A stretch of DNA of 64,000 bases from Kitasatospora viridis (lineage in GTDB: Bacteria > Actinomycetota > Actinomycetes > Streptomycetales > Streptomycetaceae). This document shows positions 16,977 through 25,098 of this stretch, piece after piece. The notes below the pieces were generated by a model. It worked only from the letters and a program-made list of their open reading frames with translations, was not told where the DNA came from and did no database searches. Within the stretch, counting starts at the first letter, position 1, and each line of letters starts with the position of its first letter. The translations under genes and the position numbers were made by a program. Where the stretch lies: positions 1-64,000 of the forward strand of contig NZ_VIWT01000008.1 of assembly GCF_007829815.1 (NCBI RefSeq), read 5' to 3'.

Positions 16977-19499
16977 TCACCGGACAGCGCCACCGGCAAC
17001 CGGCAGGCCCAGCAGGCTGCTCGGCCCCTGACGGCTGAGCCGGGCCGGGGCCGCGATCGTCAGGTCCGTGGTGAAGCTGCCGCCTTCCCCGAACTGGAAC
17101 TGGTGGGTCACGGTGGTGACGTAAGCCTGGAAGTCGAAAGCCGGGATCTTGATCAGCATCCCGGGCCACACCTCCGGCATGAAGGTGAGCGGGACCGAAG
17201 CCGAGTACTGGTACGCGAACTGCCGGAGGAACAGGAAGATGGCCGCGAACAGCTCGGCCTTGGGCCCTACCAGACCCGGCATCTCCTGGTAGTCCGGCCT
17301 GGCCCCGAACCGATCCTTGATCCAGGAGGACAGCTTCTGGGCCTCGTCGTCAGAAAGGTCCAGGCCGAAGAGCGCTGACCAGACGGCGGGGATGTCGATG
17401 TTCACCACGCCGGTGGTGAACAACGCCATGTTCTCGATGAACCCGAGGTTGCCCGACTCACCAGTGGCCACGTTGAACTGGTTGCCGTTCAGTGACGACA
17501 CCACCGCGAACTGATGCGTCACCAGGAAGTCGTCACTCCAGTTCACGGTGAAGTCCCGAACCTCGATGGGCTCGATCACCATGGTGGCGGCGGTGCCCCA
17601 CATCCCGTAGTAGTCCGGGTACCACGCCACCAAGTCGCCGTTCGGCGCGCTGCTGAAACTGCGCATGGTCGAGGTGAAGACGTTCTTGAGGTACGGCAGC
17701 AAGGGCTGATCGTTCAGGAGCGCCCGAGGCCCCGACAGGGCCTGGGACAGGAAGAAGTTCCCGTCGGTCTGCGTCGACATGACCGGTAGCCAGGCGTTGT
17801 CGCCAAACATCTTGTCGAATGGGTCGTCCGGGTTGTAGCCGGGGATCTGGTCGCCGGTCGTGAACTGGGGCGGTGTGGGCGCGCCAGTGGGGCTTCCGGT
17901 GCCGGTGGCAACGACTCCGCCTCCGTCGGTGGTGTAGGAGATCCGGGGCAGGAAGCCGCCGTAGTCCCAGTAGGAGGGGTCGTCCGCCGGGTTAGCGCCG
18001 ACCTCGTGGGGCTGGGCCCCCTGGCGGTGCGCGCCGATCGTCGACCGGCCGTCCCCGAGGGACATCTCCACGTGGTGGATCGAGTCCAGGGAGGAGCCCT
18101 TGAACACCAGCGCGCCCGGGGTGCGCAGGGCGACGTCGACCGTGACCTGCTGGCCTTGGTCGCGGCACCACTTCGCCTGGTCGGCCGCCACACGCGGCAG
18201 GTTGTAGAGGCTCCCCAGCGCGCGGAGGTAGATGCTCTGGACGAAGGAGGAGCAGTCCAGGCCCGGTGGCGGGGAGCCGAGCAGTACCGCTTCCTGAGTG
18301 CCGCCATACTGCTGGGTGTACGGGATGTCGGGCCACTTGTTGCACAGGTCGACGGCGGTCTGGGCGAGGACGAGACCCGAGGTCGCGCCCATCGGTCGGC
18401 TGGTGAGGCTGCTGGTGCCGGGAGAGGTCCCGCCGGGGCTGGAGGACATCGCGGACACCATGGCGGCAGCAGCACGCTGGTGGCGTCCGTAGGTCGCCTC
18501 GGGGTCCATGCCGGACACCTCGACCTTCTCGCACTGCTGGCCCAGGGTGAGCTTCGACGTGGGGCCGACCTTGTCGTCCCACTCCTTGAACCAGCGCTCG
18601 GCGGCGGTGGCCACGTCGGTGACCTGGGCGAGGCTCCCCCAGTAGTTGCCCGGCCTCATCTGGAAGATCCCGACGTTGCCGAAGAGGTTCGGGGTCTTCG
18701 AGTTGGGGTCGCTGCCCAGGGTGCTCTCCTGGATCGCCGCCATCAGCGCGGCGGTGATGGTCTCCGTTGCCGAGCCCCGCTTGCGGCCGACGTTGTAGAT
18801 GGTCTCTGCGTTGCGCAGCCCGTCAGCGGGGAAGGTCTCCCCGGCGTACGCGCCGTTCAGGACGTTCGACACGCCGCCTGCGCCCGAGCTGCCGCCGATC
18901 GAAGAGCCGCCGATGGAGGCCAGCATCTGCCGGACTTGCTTGTCGGCGGCGTCGACCTGGTCGTTGACCTGCTTGGCGAGCTTCTCGACGACCTTGAACC
19001 AGTTGTCGGGGATGCGGGCGATGTGGACCTTGTGCTCGGGCCAGCCCACGACCTTCTTCAGGATCGTGAGGATCACGTTGGTCATGCCGCCGTCGCTGAT
19101 CCCGCTGTCCTTCCGGGCGTCGATGAGGGCCTGGTTGACCATCAGCTGCGATGCTTCGGAGTAGCTGTCCCAGTACCAGTACTGCAGGCGCTTCAGTGAA
19201 CAGGAGGCGGTCAGGTTGACGACGCGGGGCCACGCGGTCACCAGTGGGACTGAATTCAGGTAGCCGGTGAAGACCTGCACCCACTGCAGCCGCTTCATCT
19301 GGACGGCGATCCGATCGTTCGGGGTGAAGATGCGGTCGTACTTCCGTCGGGCGTTCTGCAGGGAGAAGGAGAAGGTCGACACGCCATCGCTTCGCCGGAC
19401 CAGCGTGCCGGTCACCAGGTCGTCCGAGACGTCCACGATGCCGTTGTGTTCGGTGTGCACGTACACCTTGACGCCAGGGGCGTAGAGAAACTGGGGCAT
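16977..19499 (-). CDS. Tail hub protein with lytic-transglycosylase-like and NlpC/P60 domains
   Basis: An 840-residue protein. The N-terminal 130 residues (VKVYVHTEHNGIVDVSDDLV, FSFSLQNARRKYDR) and the last 170 (PEVWPGMLIKIPAFDFQAYV) are the two halves of a gpD/gp27-like hub. Inserted between them are a muramidase/transglycosylase-like segment at about 225-345 (ITAALMAAIQEST with a candidate catalytic Glu, later GIFQMRPGNYWG) and an NlpC/P60 peptidase-like domain at about 370-530 with Cys (GLDCSSFVQSIYLRAL), His (SIHHVEMSLGDG) and a later His (IGAHRQG). Thus glycan- and peptide-cutting activities are probably carried at the tail tip to breach the thick wall of a Gram-positive host. Confidence 0.85.
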   Translation of the reverse strand: MPQFLYAPGVKVYVHTEHNGIVDVSDDLVTGTLVRRSDGVSTFSFSLQNARRKYDRIFTPNDRIAVQMKRLQWVQVFTGYLNSVPLVTAWPRVVNLTASCSLKRLQYWYWDSYSEASQLMVNQALIDARKDSGISDGGMTNVILTILKKVVGWPEHKVHIARIPDNWFKVVEKLAKQVNDQVDAADKQVRQMLASIGGSSIGGSSGAGGVSNVLNGAYAGETFPADGLRNAETIYNVGRKRGSATETITAALMAAIQESTLGSDPNSKTPNLFGNVGIFQMRPGNYWGSLAQVTDVATAAERWFKEWDDKVGPTSKLTLGQQCEKVEVSGMDPEATYGRHQRAAAAMVSAMSSSPGGTSPGTSSLTSRPMGATSGLVLAQTAVDLCNKWPDIPYTQQYGGTQEAVLLGSPPPGLDCSSFVQSIYLRALGSLYNLPRVAADQAKWCRDQGQQVTVDVALRTPGALVFKGSSLDSIHHVEMSLGDGRSTIGAHRQGAQPHEVGANPADDPSYWDYGGFLPRISYTTDGGGVVATGTGSPTGAPTPPQFTTGDQIPGYNPDDPFDKMFGDNAWLPVMSTQTDGNFFLSQALSGPRALLNDQPLLPYLKNVFTSTMRSFSSAPNGDLVAWYPDYYGMWGTAATMVIEPIEVRDFTVNWSDDFLVTHQFAVVSSLNGNQFNVATGESGNLGFIENMALFTTGVVNIDIPAVWSALFGLDLSDDEAQKLSSWIKDRFGARPDYQEMPGLVGPKAELFAAIFLFLRQFAYQYSASVPLTFMPEVWPGMLIKIPAFDFQAYVTTVTHQFQFGEGGSFTTDLTIAAPARLSRQGPSSLLGLPVAGGAVR

Positions 19500-19513
19500 G
19501 TGGCGGCCACCTC

Positions 19514-19548
19514 CACCCCTTCACGGGGCGGAGGTGGTGAAGTGACAG
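19514..19548 (-). promoter_or_regulatory. Late element CTGTC-N22-AAGGGGTG before the hub gene
   Basis: CTGTC at 19548-19544, AAGGGGTG at 19521-19514, ending 14 bases before the hub ATG. The AAGGGGTG half lies in an imperfect hairpin (CCACCTCC ... GGAGGTGG). The first parS-like palindrome begins 12 bases further upstream. Confidence 0.6.
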
Positions 19549-19560
19549 TGCCTTCACTGA

Positions 19561-19584
19561 AAAGTGTTCCGCGCGGAACACTTT
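19561..19584. promoter_or_regulatory. parS-like palindrome, site 1
   Basis: A perfect 24-bp palindrome centred on the core GTTCCGCGCGGAAC (19566-19579), flanked by AAAGT/ACTTT. The core matches the Streptomyces chromosomal parS GTTTCACGTGAAAC at 10 of 14 positions and has the same length and symmetry. It is one of four copies in the window. The perfect symmetry and A/T ends also fit a terminator hairpin. Confidence 0.65.
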
Positions 19585-19606
19585 CGACAGGGGAGGGGGC
19601 CAGGGC

Positions 19607-19632
19607 AAAAGTGTTCCGCGCGGAACACTTTT
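19607..19632. promoter_or_regulatory. parS-like palindrome, site 2
   Basis: A perfect 26-bp palindrome with the same 14-bp core (19613-19626), flanked by AAAAGT/ACTTTT. It is centred 47 bp from site 1 and touches the stop codon of the gene at 19632-20282. Confidence 0.65.
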
Positions 19633-20282
19633 CAGTAGCCGTACCGTATGTTCGGCGGCGTTCCCTCGTTCGGCCCGGGGGTCGGGCTGACCAGATCGCC
19701 GATGTCCGAGCCCGTCCCGCCGGACGGGTTGATCACGGTGGTGTACCCGCCCGAGGGTGCGCTGTCGCCCCCGAGCTGGACCCCGGTCGGCCAGAAGTAG
19801 CGCATATCGGCGTCCGCAGATGTCCCGAGCACCGCCTGCGAGGGGGTGAAGGTATCGGGGTCCTGGGGTTCGCGAGTGGTCTCGAAGACCACCGACGGGG
19901 TCCAGATGATCCCGCCGACCTTGTCCCCCCACTCGATCCCGCGCAGCGGGACTCCCTCTCGGTCGAAGCTGCGTGCAGCGATCAGCACGCGCATGGGGGT
20001 GACCAGACCGGCCCGGCCGGGGTCCATGATGAGGTCGGCGTAGCTCTGCATCCAGTCAGAGAAGGCTGTCCGTTCATCGACGCCCACGAGTAGGGGCTGG
20101 AGGGTGAACTGGGCGGGGGCGGAGCGGTGCGGGTAGTAGGCCCGCCGGTTTCGGCCGGATGACTCGGCGGCGACCATCACGGCACCATGACTCAGCCCCG
20201 CCACGCGCAGCCGGTACTGCCGGGCTGTTCCTCCGGAGCCGTAGGACAGGCTGCAGTTCAGCCCGCGTCGTGAATCCGCCAC
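19632..20282 (-). CDS. Uncharacterised tail/baseplate protein
   Basis: A 216-residue protein between the tape-measure-proximal genes and the hub. It starts at GTG with GAGGTGAAGG upstream. The sequence is soluble with beta propensity (YRLRVAGLSHGAVMVAAES, FTLQPLLVGVDERTAFSDWM, MRVLIAARSFDREG) and a disordered Gly/Pro-rich tail. By position it may correspond to small tail-tube-end or baseplate adaptor proteins found between tape measure and hub in myophages. I recognise no domain. The two parS-like palindromes lie immediately after its stop. Confidence 0.55.
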   Translation of the reverse strand: MADSRRGLNCSLSYGSGGTARQYRLRVAGLSHGAVMVAAESSGRNRRAYYPHRSAPAQFTLQPLLVGVDERTAFSDWMQSYADLIMDPGRAGLVTPMRVLIAARSFDREGVPLRGIEWGDKVGGIIWTPSVVFETTREPQDPDTFTPSQAVLGTSADADMRYFWPTGVQLGGDSAPSGGYTTVINPSGGTGSDIGDLVSPTPGPNEGTPPNIRYGY

Positions 20283-20349
20283 GCCTTCACCTCACCTTCA
20301 GCGTGAACTTCTGTGATCGTCTCGTCCTTCACCTGGCATGGCCTGCGCT

Positions 20350-20589
20350 TCAGGTCCACTCCCGGTCGTGGTCAGCGGCCTCGGCGGCAGGGGCGTCCTC
20401 CTGGAGAGCCGGATCGTACGGGGCGTAGGTCGGTCTGGAGATCCGCTCCCAGTCGGCCTGGCTGAGGTCCGGCCACAAGCCGTTCAGTGTCATCGTGAAA
20501 CCGGTCATGGGCACCAGCCCAACCAGGTCCGGAGGCAGGGGCTGCGGCATCGAGACGGGGACGTCCGCTCCCCACTGGCTGTCCGTCAT
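20350..20589 (-). CDS. Small protein sharing a DREWT tail with the frameshifted chaperone
   Basis: A 79-residue acidic protein whose ATG overlaps the stop of the upstream gene by four bases (ATGA), so it is translationally coupled. Its last 35 residues (DWERISRPTYAPYDPALQ ... DHDREWT) resemble the C-terminus of the frameshift product that ends at 23451 (DWDRMQ ... TYDPADAP ... PTDREWT). I know no family. The shared tail suggests a common binding partner, perhaps the tape measure or hub. The 67-base gap to the next gene (19632-20282) contains only that gene's leader. Confidence 0.55.
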   Translation of the reverse strand: MTDSQWGADVPVSMPQPLPPDLVGLVPMTGFTMTLNGLWPDLSQADWERISRPTYAPYDPALQEDAPAAEAADHDREWT

Positions 20590-21224
20590 CCACTGCCTCC
20601 CTTGGTGATGCTGTCGAGGATGCCGCCGTTGAACTCGGACTGCCGCCAGCCGACACCGGCGGAGATTCGCTCGATGTAGCTCGCGATGGCCTGTGCCTGG
20701 GCCTCCTGGAAGCCCCCTTGGGACGATCCGGCCTTCACGATGACGTCCGACCCGGCCTGTACGGGGAAGAGCGTCAGCTGGTAGCCATGAGCGAACTTGG
20801 CGGTGCGGTGCTCGATGCTCCCGTCGCCGTCGACCTCCTGCACGGCCTTGAGGTACACCTGCCAGCGCCAGCCCCGAGCCGGGTAGGAGAACGTCGCGGG
20901 CTCGTGCATGCGGCCGGTGGTCGTGGCATCCCGGGACTGGTACTGCATGATGGCGCGGCACTGGGAGACGAACTTCTCCGCCAGTCGCCACGACACACCG
21001 GGGTGATCGCTCTGTCCCGGTGCAGCTCGTCCCTGGCTGCGGTCCTCTCCGAGCTGGCCGACGATGACCAGGTCGGAGAGCGTGGCGCCGGTGATCTGGA
21101 CCACCCGGCCGCCGACTGTGTCGGTCACCGAGGTGTGGATCTGGAAGCCCCAGTCGATCTGCTCCGGGTTGATCCGGAAGACGATCTGGGGGCCACCGGT
21201 GAAGCCGAGGGATGCGAGAGCCAT
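20586..21224 (-). CDS. Putative tail protein following the tape measure (LysM/gpX-class position)
   Basis: A 212-residue protein starting at ATG with GGAGG. The N-terminal beta region (IVFRINPEQIDWGFQIHTSV, then VVQITGATLSDLVIVGQLGE) resembles the class of myophage proteins that sit between tape measure and hub and help cap the tube, often annotated as LysM or DNA-circularisation-N-like proteins. I see no clear LysM core. A helical C-terminus (AQAIASYIERISAGV) ends the protein. It is encoded one base after the tape measure stop in the same operon. Confidence 0.6.
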   Translation of the reverse strand: MALASLGFTGGPQIVFRINPEQIDWGFQIHTSVTDTVGGRVVQITGATLSDLVIVGQLGEDRSQGRAAPGQSDHPGVSWRLAEKFVSQCRAIMQYQSRDATTTGRMHEPATFSYPARGWRWQVYLKAVQEVDGDGSIEHRTAKFAHGYQLTLFPVQAGSDVIVKAGSSQGGFQEAQAQAIASYIERISAGVGWRQSEFNGGILDSITKGGSG

Positions 21225-21225
21225 C

Positions 21226-23451
21226 TCAGCCTCCGGTCGCGGGCATCGACGGGAAGGTGGTGTTCGGGTTGGTCGGCGGGGTCGCGGACGCCGCAGCTCC
21301 GTTGGTGCCGCTGGTGTCGAGCAGCATGAGCAGCCGCTTCGCCTCCTGGGTCAGGCCGATCGTGACCCCGCCGCCCGGTGCGGCGTTCTGCTTCTTCCAG
21401 TCGTCCAGGGACTGGCCGCTGTCGTCGGTGGCGTTGGCTTCCGCCTTGAAATCACGCAAGGGGTCGATCTTGTCGCCGCCGAGGATGTCCTTGACGGTCT
21501 GCCCCCGGCCGTTGCTGTCGAGGATGACGGCGTCGCCCTGGGCCAGCTCGTTCCGGTGGTTGGTGACGGCGTCCTCCAGGGAGACGACTCGCTTCTTCCC
21601 CCCGGCGGTGGTCACCACGACCTGGGTCTTCCCGTCGTCCTTGACCTTGCCCAGCAGGGCCTCGACCACGGGGTCCATGTTGCCACCCGTGATCTTGTCC
21701 ATAGCCCACTTGCGGTACGCCTCGTCGGCGGCCGTGTTCCCCAGGTTGATCGGGAGTACCGCCGTGCTCTGACCAATGGCCGGGTTGTAGTTGTCGTTGC
21801 CGCCTCGGTTGATGCCCTCGACCACCTTGTTCTTCTTGCTGGTCTCGGCCTGGTGCTTCTTGTCGGCGTCGCTCAACTCCTGCTTGGCTGCGCCTGCCAG
21901 CCCGCCCTGGGACTTGGCCGCGATCTGCCGCACGACCCAGCGGGCGGCATCCAGCGGCTGCTCGGCGCCCTTGGGAAGGACGAGCGTCAGCGCGGCCACC
22001 AGGTCGTAGGCCACCGGGTACCAGGTCGTCAGCAGACGGCTGGCGATGTCGTCTACCTCGGCGTCGGACAGTGCCTTCTTGCCGCTGACCTTGAGCTTGT
22101 TGGTGATCTCCTTCTCGACCCACTCCTGCACGCCGGGCTTCAACGCGTTCCCCGTGACCAGGCTGTCCAGCTTGCCCTGCGCACTCGCCTGGACGTCTGC
22201 GGACGCGAGGTACTGGGAGGGCGTCACTCCGGCGACGGAGGACGCGAGGAGGGTATAGCTGGAGCCGAGCCGGTTGGAGAAGTCCGTGTCCTGGAACGAG
22301 CGGCCGAGAGAGGTCTTCAGCTGCTGCTGCAGCCTGGCGGCATCGACCGCCGTGTTGCCGCCCATGCCGTTGGAGGCCGCCGTGCCCACCAGGTTGGTGA
22401 ACTCCGCGCGTGCCATCTGCGCGTTGATGCCCGCCTTCCCCGCAGAGTCGCTGACGTCCTTCAGGGCGTCGGAGAGCTGCTTGAAGTTCGTGACGGCGGC
22501 CTTGCTGACAACCTGAAGCGTCTGGAGTGATTCACCGACGCTCGCGCCGTAGGCCGTCTTGCCGTGGTAGATCATGTTGAGCGCGTCCTGGCGCCCGGGG
22601 CCGCCCTCCACCTTCGAGTTGTAGCCGAGCTTGGTCACCCCCTTGAACGCCTGGCGGGCCTCGTCGCTGGAGAACACACCGAGCGTGCTCCACCGGTACG
22701 CCTCCTCGTGGAGCCGCTCCCCGAAGCCCGCGAAGTTCGAGCCGCCCTCCACGCTCTGGTAGAACGCATTCTTGTCCCGCTGAGACCTGATCTCAGCCGG
22801 GATCTGGCTCCCTACGGCGATTGCGGCACCCGCCACAGCCCCCCACGGGCCGAACCGGGCGGCGAGCAGCGAAGGCGCGTTCTGCTGCACCCACTGCCCG
22901 ATCCCGGAACCGCCGGACCAGCTACCGCCCACCCCGCCACCGCCACCGCCGCCACCGCCGCCACCGCTTGATGGCGAAGGTGGCGGCGTGTAGGGGTACG
23001 GGCCCTGCTGCCCCTGCGCTCCCGGCATCATCCACGGCATGCCGCCGACGACTGTCATGGGATGGCCGCCCACGCCCGGCCACGGCGTGGACGCGGGCCC
23101 GGCTGGGGCCGCAGGGGTTTGAGGAGCAGCCGACGCTCCAGCCTGGCCGCGCTGGGGCTGGTTAAGCAGCACCTGGGATGTGAAGCGCTGCGCCTGGGCC
23201 TGGAACCACCCAACCGTAGGCAGGAGAGGGGCCTGCGGGATGCGACCACCCATCAGGGCCTGGACCAGCGCCATCGCTCCGCCCGCAGGGCTCGCTGGCG
23301 GCCCGCCCGGGGTAGGCCCGTACGTGCCCTGCATGTGCACCAGGGCCTGGAGCGTCTGCTGCATCTGCCGGGTGGCAGCCATCTGAGCCTGGGTGCTGGC
23401 GAGCAGTGCCGCGAGCGCAGGCGGCGTGTTCGGAGGCGGTGGAGTCGCCAT
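21226..23451 (-). CDS. Tail tape measure protein
   Basis: A 741-residue protein directly after the frameshifting chaperone pair, which fixes its identity by position. Start ATG 23451 shares a base with the chaperone stop (TGATG). Features: a Gln/Pro-rich N-terminus, an uninterrupted run of 11 glycines at about residue 165, a hydrophobic Gly/Ala segment right after it (WGAVAGAAIAVGSQIPAEI), then long amphipathic helices (LSDALKDVSDSAGKAGINA) and lysine-rich parts (KKHQAETSKKNKVVEG). At about 0.15 nm per residue the tail would be roughly 110 nm; this is inference. No lytic domain is evident. Confidence 0.8.
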   Translation of the reverse strand: MATPPPPNTPPALAALLASTQAQMAATRQMQQTLQALVHMQGTYGPTPGGPPASPAGGAMALVQALMGGRIPQAPLLPTVGWFQAQAQRFTSQVLLNQPQRGQAGASAAPQTPAAPAGPASTPWPGVGGHPMTVVGGMPWMMPGAQGQQGPYPYTPPPSPSSGGGGGGGGGGGVGGSWSGGSGIGQWVQQNAPSLLAARFGPWGAVAGAAIAVGSQIPAEIRSQRDKNAFYQSVEGGSNFAGFGERLHEEAYRWSTLGVFSSDEARQAFKGVTKLGYNSKVEGGPGRQDALNMIYHGKTAYGASVGESLQTLQVVSKAAVTNFKQLSDALKDVSDSAGKAGINAQMARAEFTNLVGTAASNGMGGNTAVDAARLQQQLKTSLGRSFQDTDFSNRLGSSYTLLASSVAGVTPSQYLASADVQASAQGKLDSLVTGNALKPGVQEWVEKEITNKLKVSGKKALSDAEVDDIASRLLTTWYPVAYDLVAALTLVLPKGAEQPLDAARWVVRQIAAKSQGGLAGAAKQELSDADKKHQAETSKKNKVVEGINRGGNDNYNPAIGQSTAVLPINLGNTAADEAYRKWAMDKITGGNMDPVVEALLGKVKDDGKTQVVVTTAGGKKRVVSLEDAVTNHRNELAQGDAVILDSNGRGQTVKDILGGDKIDPLRDFKAEANATDDSGQSLDDWKKQNAAPGGGVTIGLTQEAKRLLMLLDTSGTNGAAASATPPTNPNTTFPSMPATGG

Positions 23452-24370
23452 CAGGTCCACTCCCTGTCGGTCGGGTCATCGGCGAGCACAGGGGCATCAG
23501 CAGGGTCGTAGGTGTCCCTCACGGTCACTCGCCGGTTGTTCGACATGGCGGCCTGCATCCGGTCCCAGTCGGAGATGCTGGCGCTCTCGTCCCAGTCCAC
23601 TCCGCTGTAGTCGAAGTCCACGTCGTCGTCGTTCTCCGGCCGCCACTCCCGGACCTCGTCCGCGAAGACGCGCTCCGGGTCGACGCCTGCGGCCACGAGG
23701 GCGCGCTTCAGCGCCTCACGGTCCGCGCGGGCGGCCTTGAGGCCGTCGGCGAAGTTGAGCAGGTCGGCCGCCAGGGCCTGGACGGCGGAGGGCCGACGGA
23801 CGTTCAGCAGACCCCGGCGCTCGGCTACTCGGAGGCGCCGTTCGAGCCAGGGGTCGAGTCCGTCGGCCCGAAGGCTTTTCCCATGGCCTCGACCACCTGA
23901 GCCACCGTGTGCTCCAGCTCCAGGAACTCCTGGAACACCTGGGCGATGGTGAATCCGAACCAGTTCTTCTTCACGTAGTTGAAGCGGGCATGGGCCCACT
24001 CCGCGAGCTGGGAGTCCTCTCCGATGGGTGTGGGAAGCTCCTCGCCGTCCACGGACACGGTCGCCAGCGCCGCGATGGCGGTGGTGTAGGCGAGCTGCTC
24101 GCCCGCAGTCCCGACGTACGGCTTGACCAGGAGAGCGATGGCGAGCTGTTCGTCAGGGCCGAGGGTGCGGAGCACGAAGGAGTGCCCCAGCCACGTGAAA
24201 GTCTTCGTGAGCGCACCGAGGTACAGGAGTCCCTCGAAGGGCTCGGTGTGCCGCTGGTCGAACGTCGGCAGCACGTTGCCGTCGCTGTCCACCAGCGCCC
24301 CAGCCGGAGGAACGCGGTCGGGGGCCCCTGGCCGGACGCTCGCCGGGTCGTACGTGCCGTACTCGCCCAT
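23451..24370 (-). CDS. Tail assembly chaperone, long form made by -1 frameshift
   Basis: Reading the short chaperone from 24370 and slipping back one base at G-GGA-AAA joins it to an open frame that continues with SLRADGLDPWLERRLRVAER and ends PTDREWT at 23451, one base from the tape measure start. The downstream frame has no good start of its own, contains helical sequence typical of the T part of lambda-type G/GT pairs, and its strong coding character begins exactly at the slip. Expected product is about 306 residues. Such G-T proteins bridge the chaperone to tape measure and tube during tail assembly. The efficiency of slippage cannot be judged from sequence. Confidence 0.75.
23825..24370 (-). 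CDS. Tail assembly chaperone, short form (lambda gpG analogue)
   Basis: A 181-residue protein (MGEYGTYDPASVRPGAPDRV at the start) between tube and tape measure. Its C-terminal half is mainly helical (WFGFTIAQVFQEFLELEHTV). The ATG overlaps the tube stop as TGATG, giving tight coupling. The zero-frame stop lies 17 codons after the slippery heptamer. The role is assigned by location and the frameshift signal; sequence similarity within this class is always low. Confidence 0.75.
   Translation of the reverse strand: MGEYGTYDPASVRPGAPDRVPPAGALVDSDGNVLPTFDQRHTEPFEGLLYLGALTKTFTWLGHSFVLRTLGPDEQLAIALLVKPYVGTAGEQLAYTTAIAALATVSVDGEELPTPIGEDSQLAEWAHARFNYVKKNWFGFTIAQVFQEFLELEHTVAQVVEAMGKAFGPTDSTPGSNGASE
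23876..23882 (-). other. Slippery heptamer GGGAAAA for -1 programmed frameshift
   Basis: Zero frame reads ATG GGA AAA GCC; the -1 frame continues GGA AAA AGC CTT. The heptamer is close to the GGGAAAG of lambda gpG-T. It is 48-54 bases before the zero-frame stop and enters the long open -1 frame. Confidence 0.75.
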
Positions 24371-24876
24371 CACGCCCCCAGCCGGGTCGAGTGGGTGTAG
24401 GCAGCAACGATGGGCTTGGCGACGTCCAGGCCGCCGACGGTGATGGTGTCGCCGTCGGCGATGTCCACGATCGTGCAGTTGTGGTACGTCTTCCCGCGCC
24501 AGCGCGACGGGTTGTTCTCGGTGCCTGGCGGCTTGATGATGGTCTGCGCGGTTACAGCATTCGGCGTCGAGGCGAGCCTGTCGAAGATCTCGACGATGTT
24601 GTTCGTCCCGCTCATGTCGGCCAGCTGCTCCCAGATCGCCTCGTTCCACAGCTCCTGGATCGTCATCTGCAGCGTGCCCAGGGACAGCACCCGGGAAGTC
24701 GCGATCTCCACCGGGGTGCGACTGCCGAGCGGGTGGATCGCCGCGTACGCCTGCCCCTTGTCGCTCCAGGCCCGCTGGCCAGAATCTTCCACGCTGAGCA
24801 GGAACGCGATCGGCCTCCCGGCCCACGAGAAGACGCTGTACCCCGATCCGGTGACCCTCGCCTGTGTTGTCGGCAT
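24370..24876 (-). CDS. Putative tail tube protein
   Basis: A 168-residue protein, a usual length for contractile-tail tube subunits, encoded directly before the chaperone pair. Start ATG 24876 follows GGGGAG; an upstream GTG at 24906 in the same frame is less likely. It is beta-rich (YSVFSWAGRPIAFLLSVEDS, ARVLSLGTLQMTI-type strands, HNCTIVDIADGDTITVGGLD). In most myophages tube follows sheath directly; here the par cassette on the other strand separates them. The tube call rests on order, length and fold propensity. Confidence 0.65.
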   Translation of the reverse strand: MPTTQARVTGSGYSVFSWAGRPIAFLLSVEDSGQRAWSDKGQAYAAIHPLGSRTPVEIATSRVLSLGTLQMTIQELWNEAIWEQLADMSGTNNIVEIFDRLASTPNAVTAQTIIKPPGTENNPSRWRGKTYHNCTIVDIADGDTITVGGLDVAKPIVAAYTHSTRLGA

Positions 24877-24903
24877 CGCCGCTCCCCTGTTCAGAACCCC
24901 TGT

Positions 24904-24938
24904 CACCTCTTGAGGGGCCGCAGAACAGGGCGAGACAG
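24904..24938 (-). promoter_or_regulatory. Late element CTGTC-N22-AAGAGGTG before the tube gene
   Basis: The downstream half has one change (AAGAGGTG) and the spacing is 22. It ends 27 bases before the tube ATG. This copy restarts the leftward operon after the plus-strand par cassette. Confidence 0.5.
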
Positions 24939-25098
24939 GGCAGCGGCGCGGTCAGGTCGGAATGCCGGTTCTGCGCAATAGGGATGGCGCGTGGCGGTAT
25001 CGTCCCAACGGGCACTGCACCAATGCTGGGGCGGTTCGGACCGCACACTTCAGCACGGAGAGAATGAGTGCCCCGCTGCCAACCATGAGGACCCATCT
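24939..25098 (+). promoter_or_regulatory. Divergent intergenic region upstream of parA
   Basis: 160 bases between the tube-gene element and the parA start. It must hold the par promoter. I see an inverted repeat GCGGT-TCGG-ACCGC at 25031-25044 that could be an operator, and no convincing -35/-10 pair. No copy of the parS-like core is present here. Confidence 0.35.
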
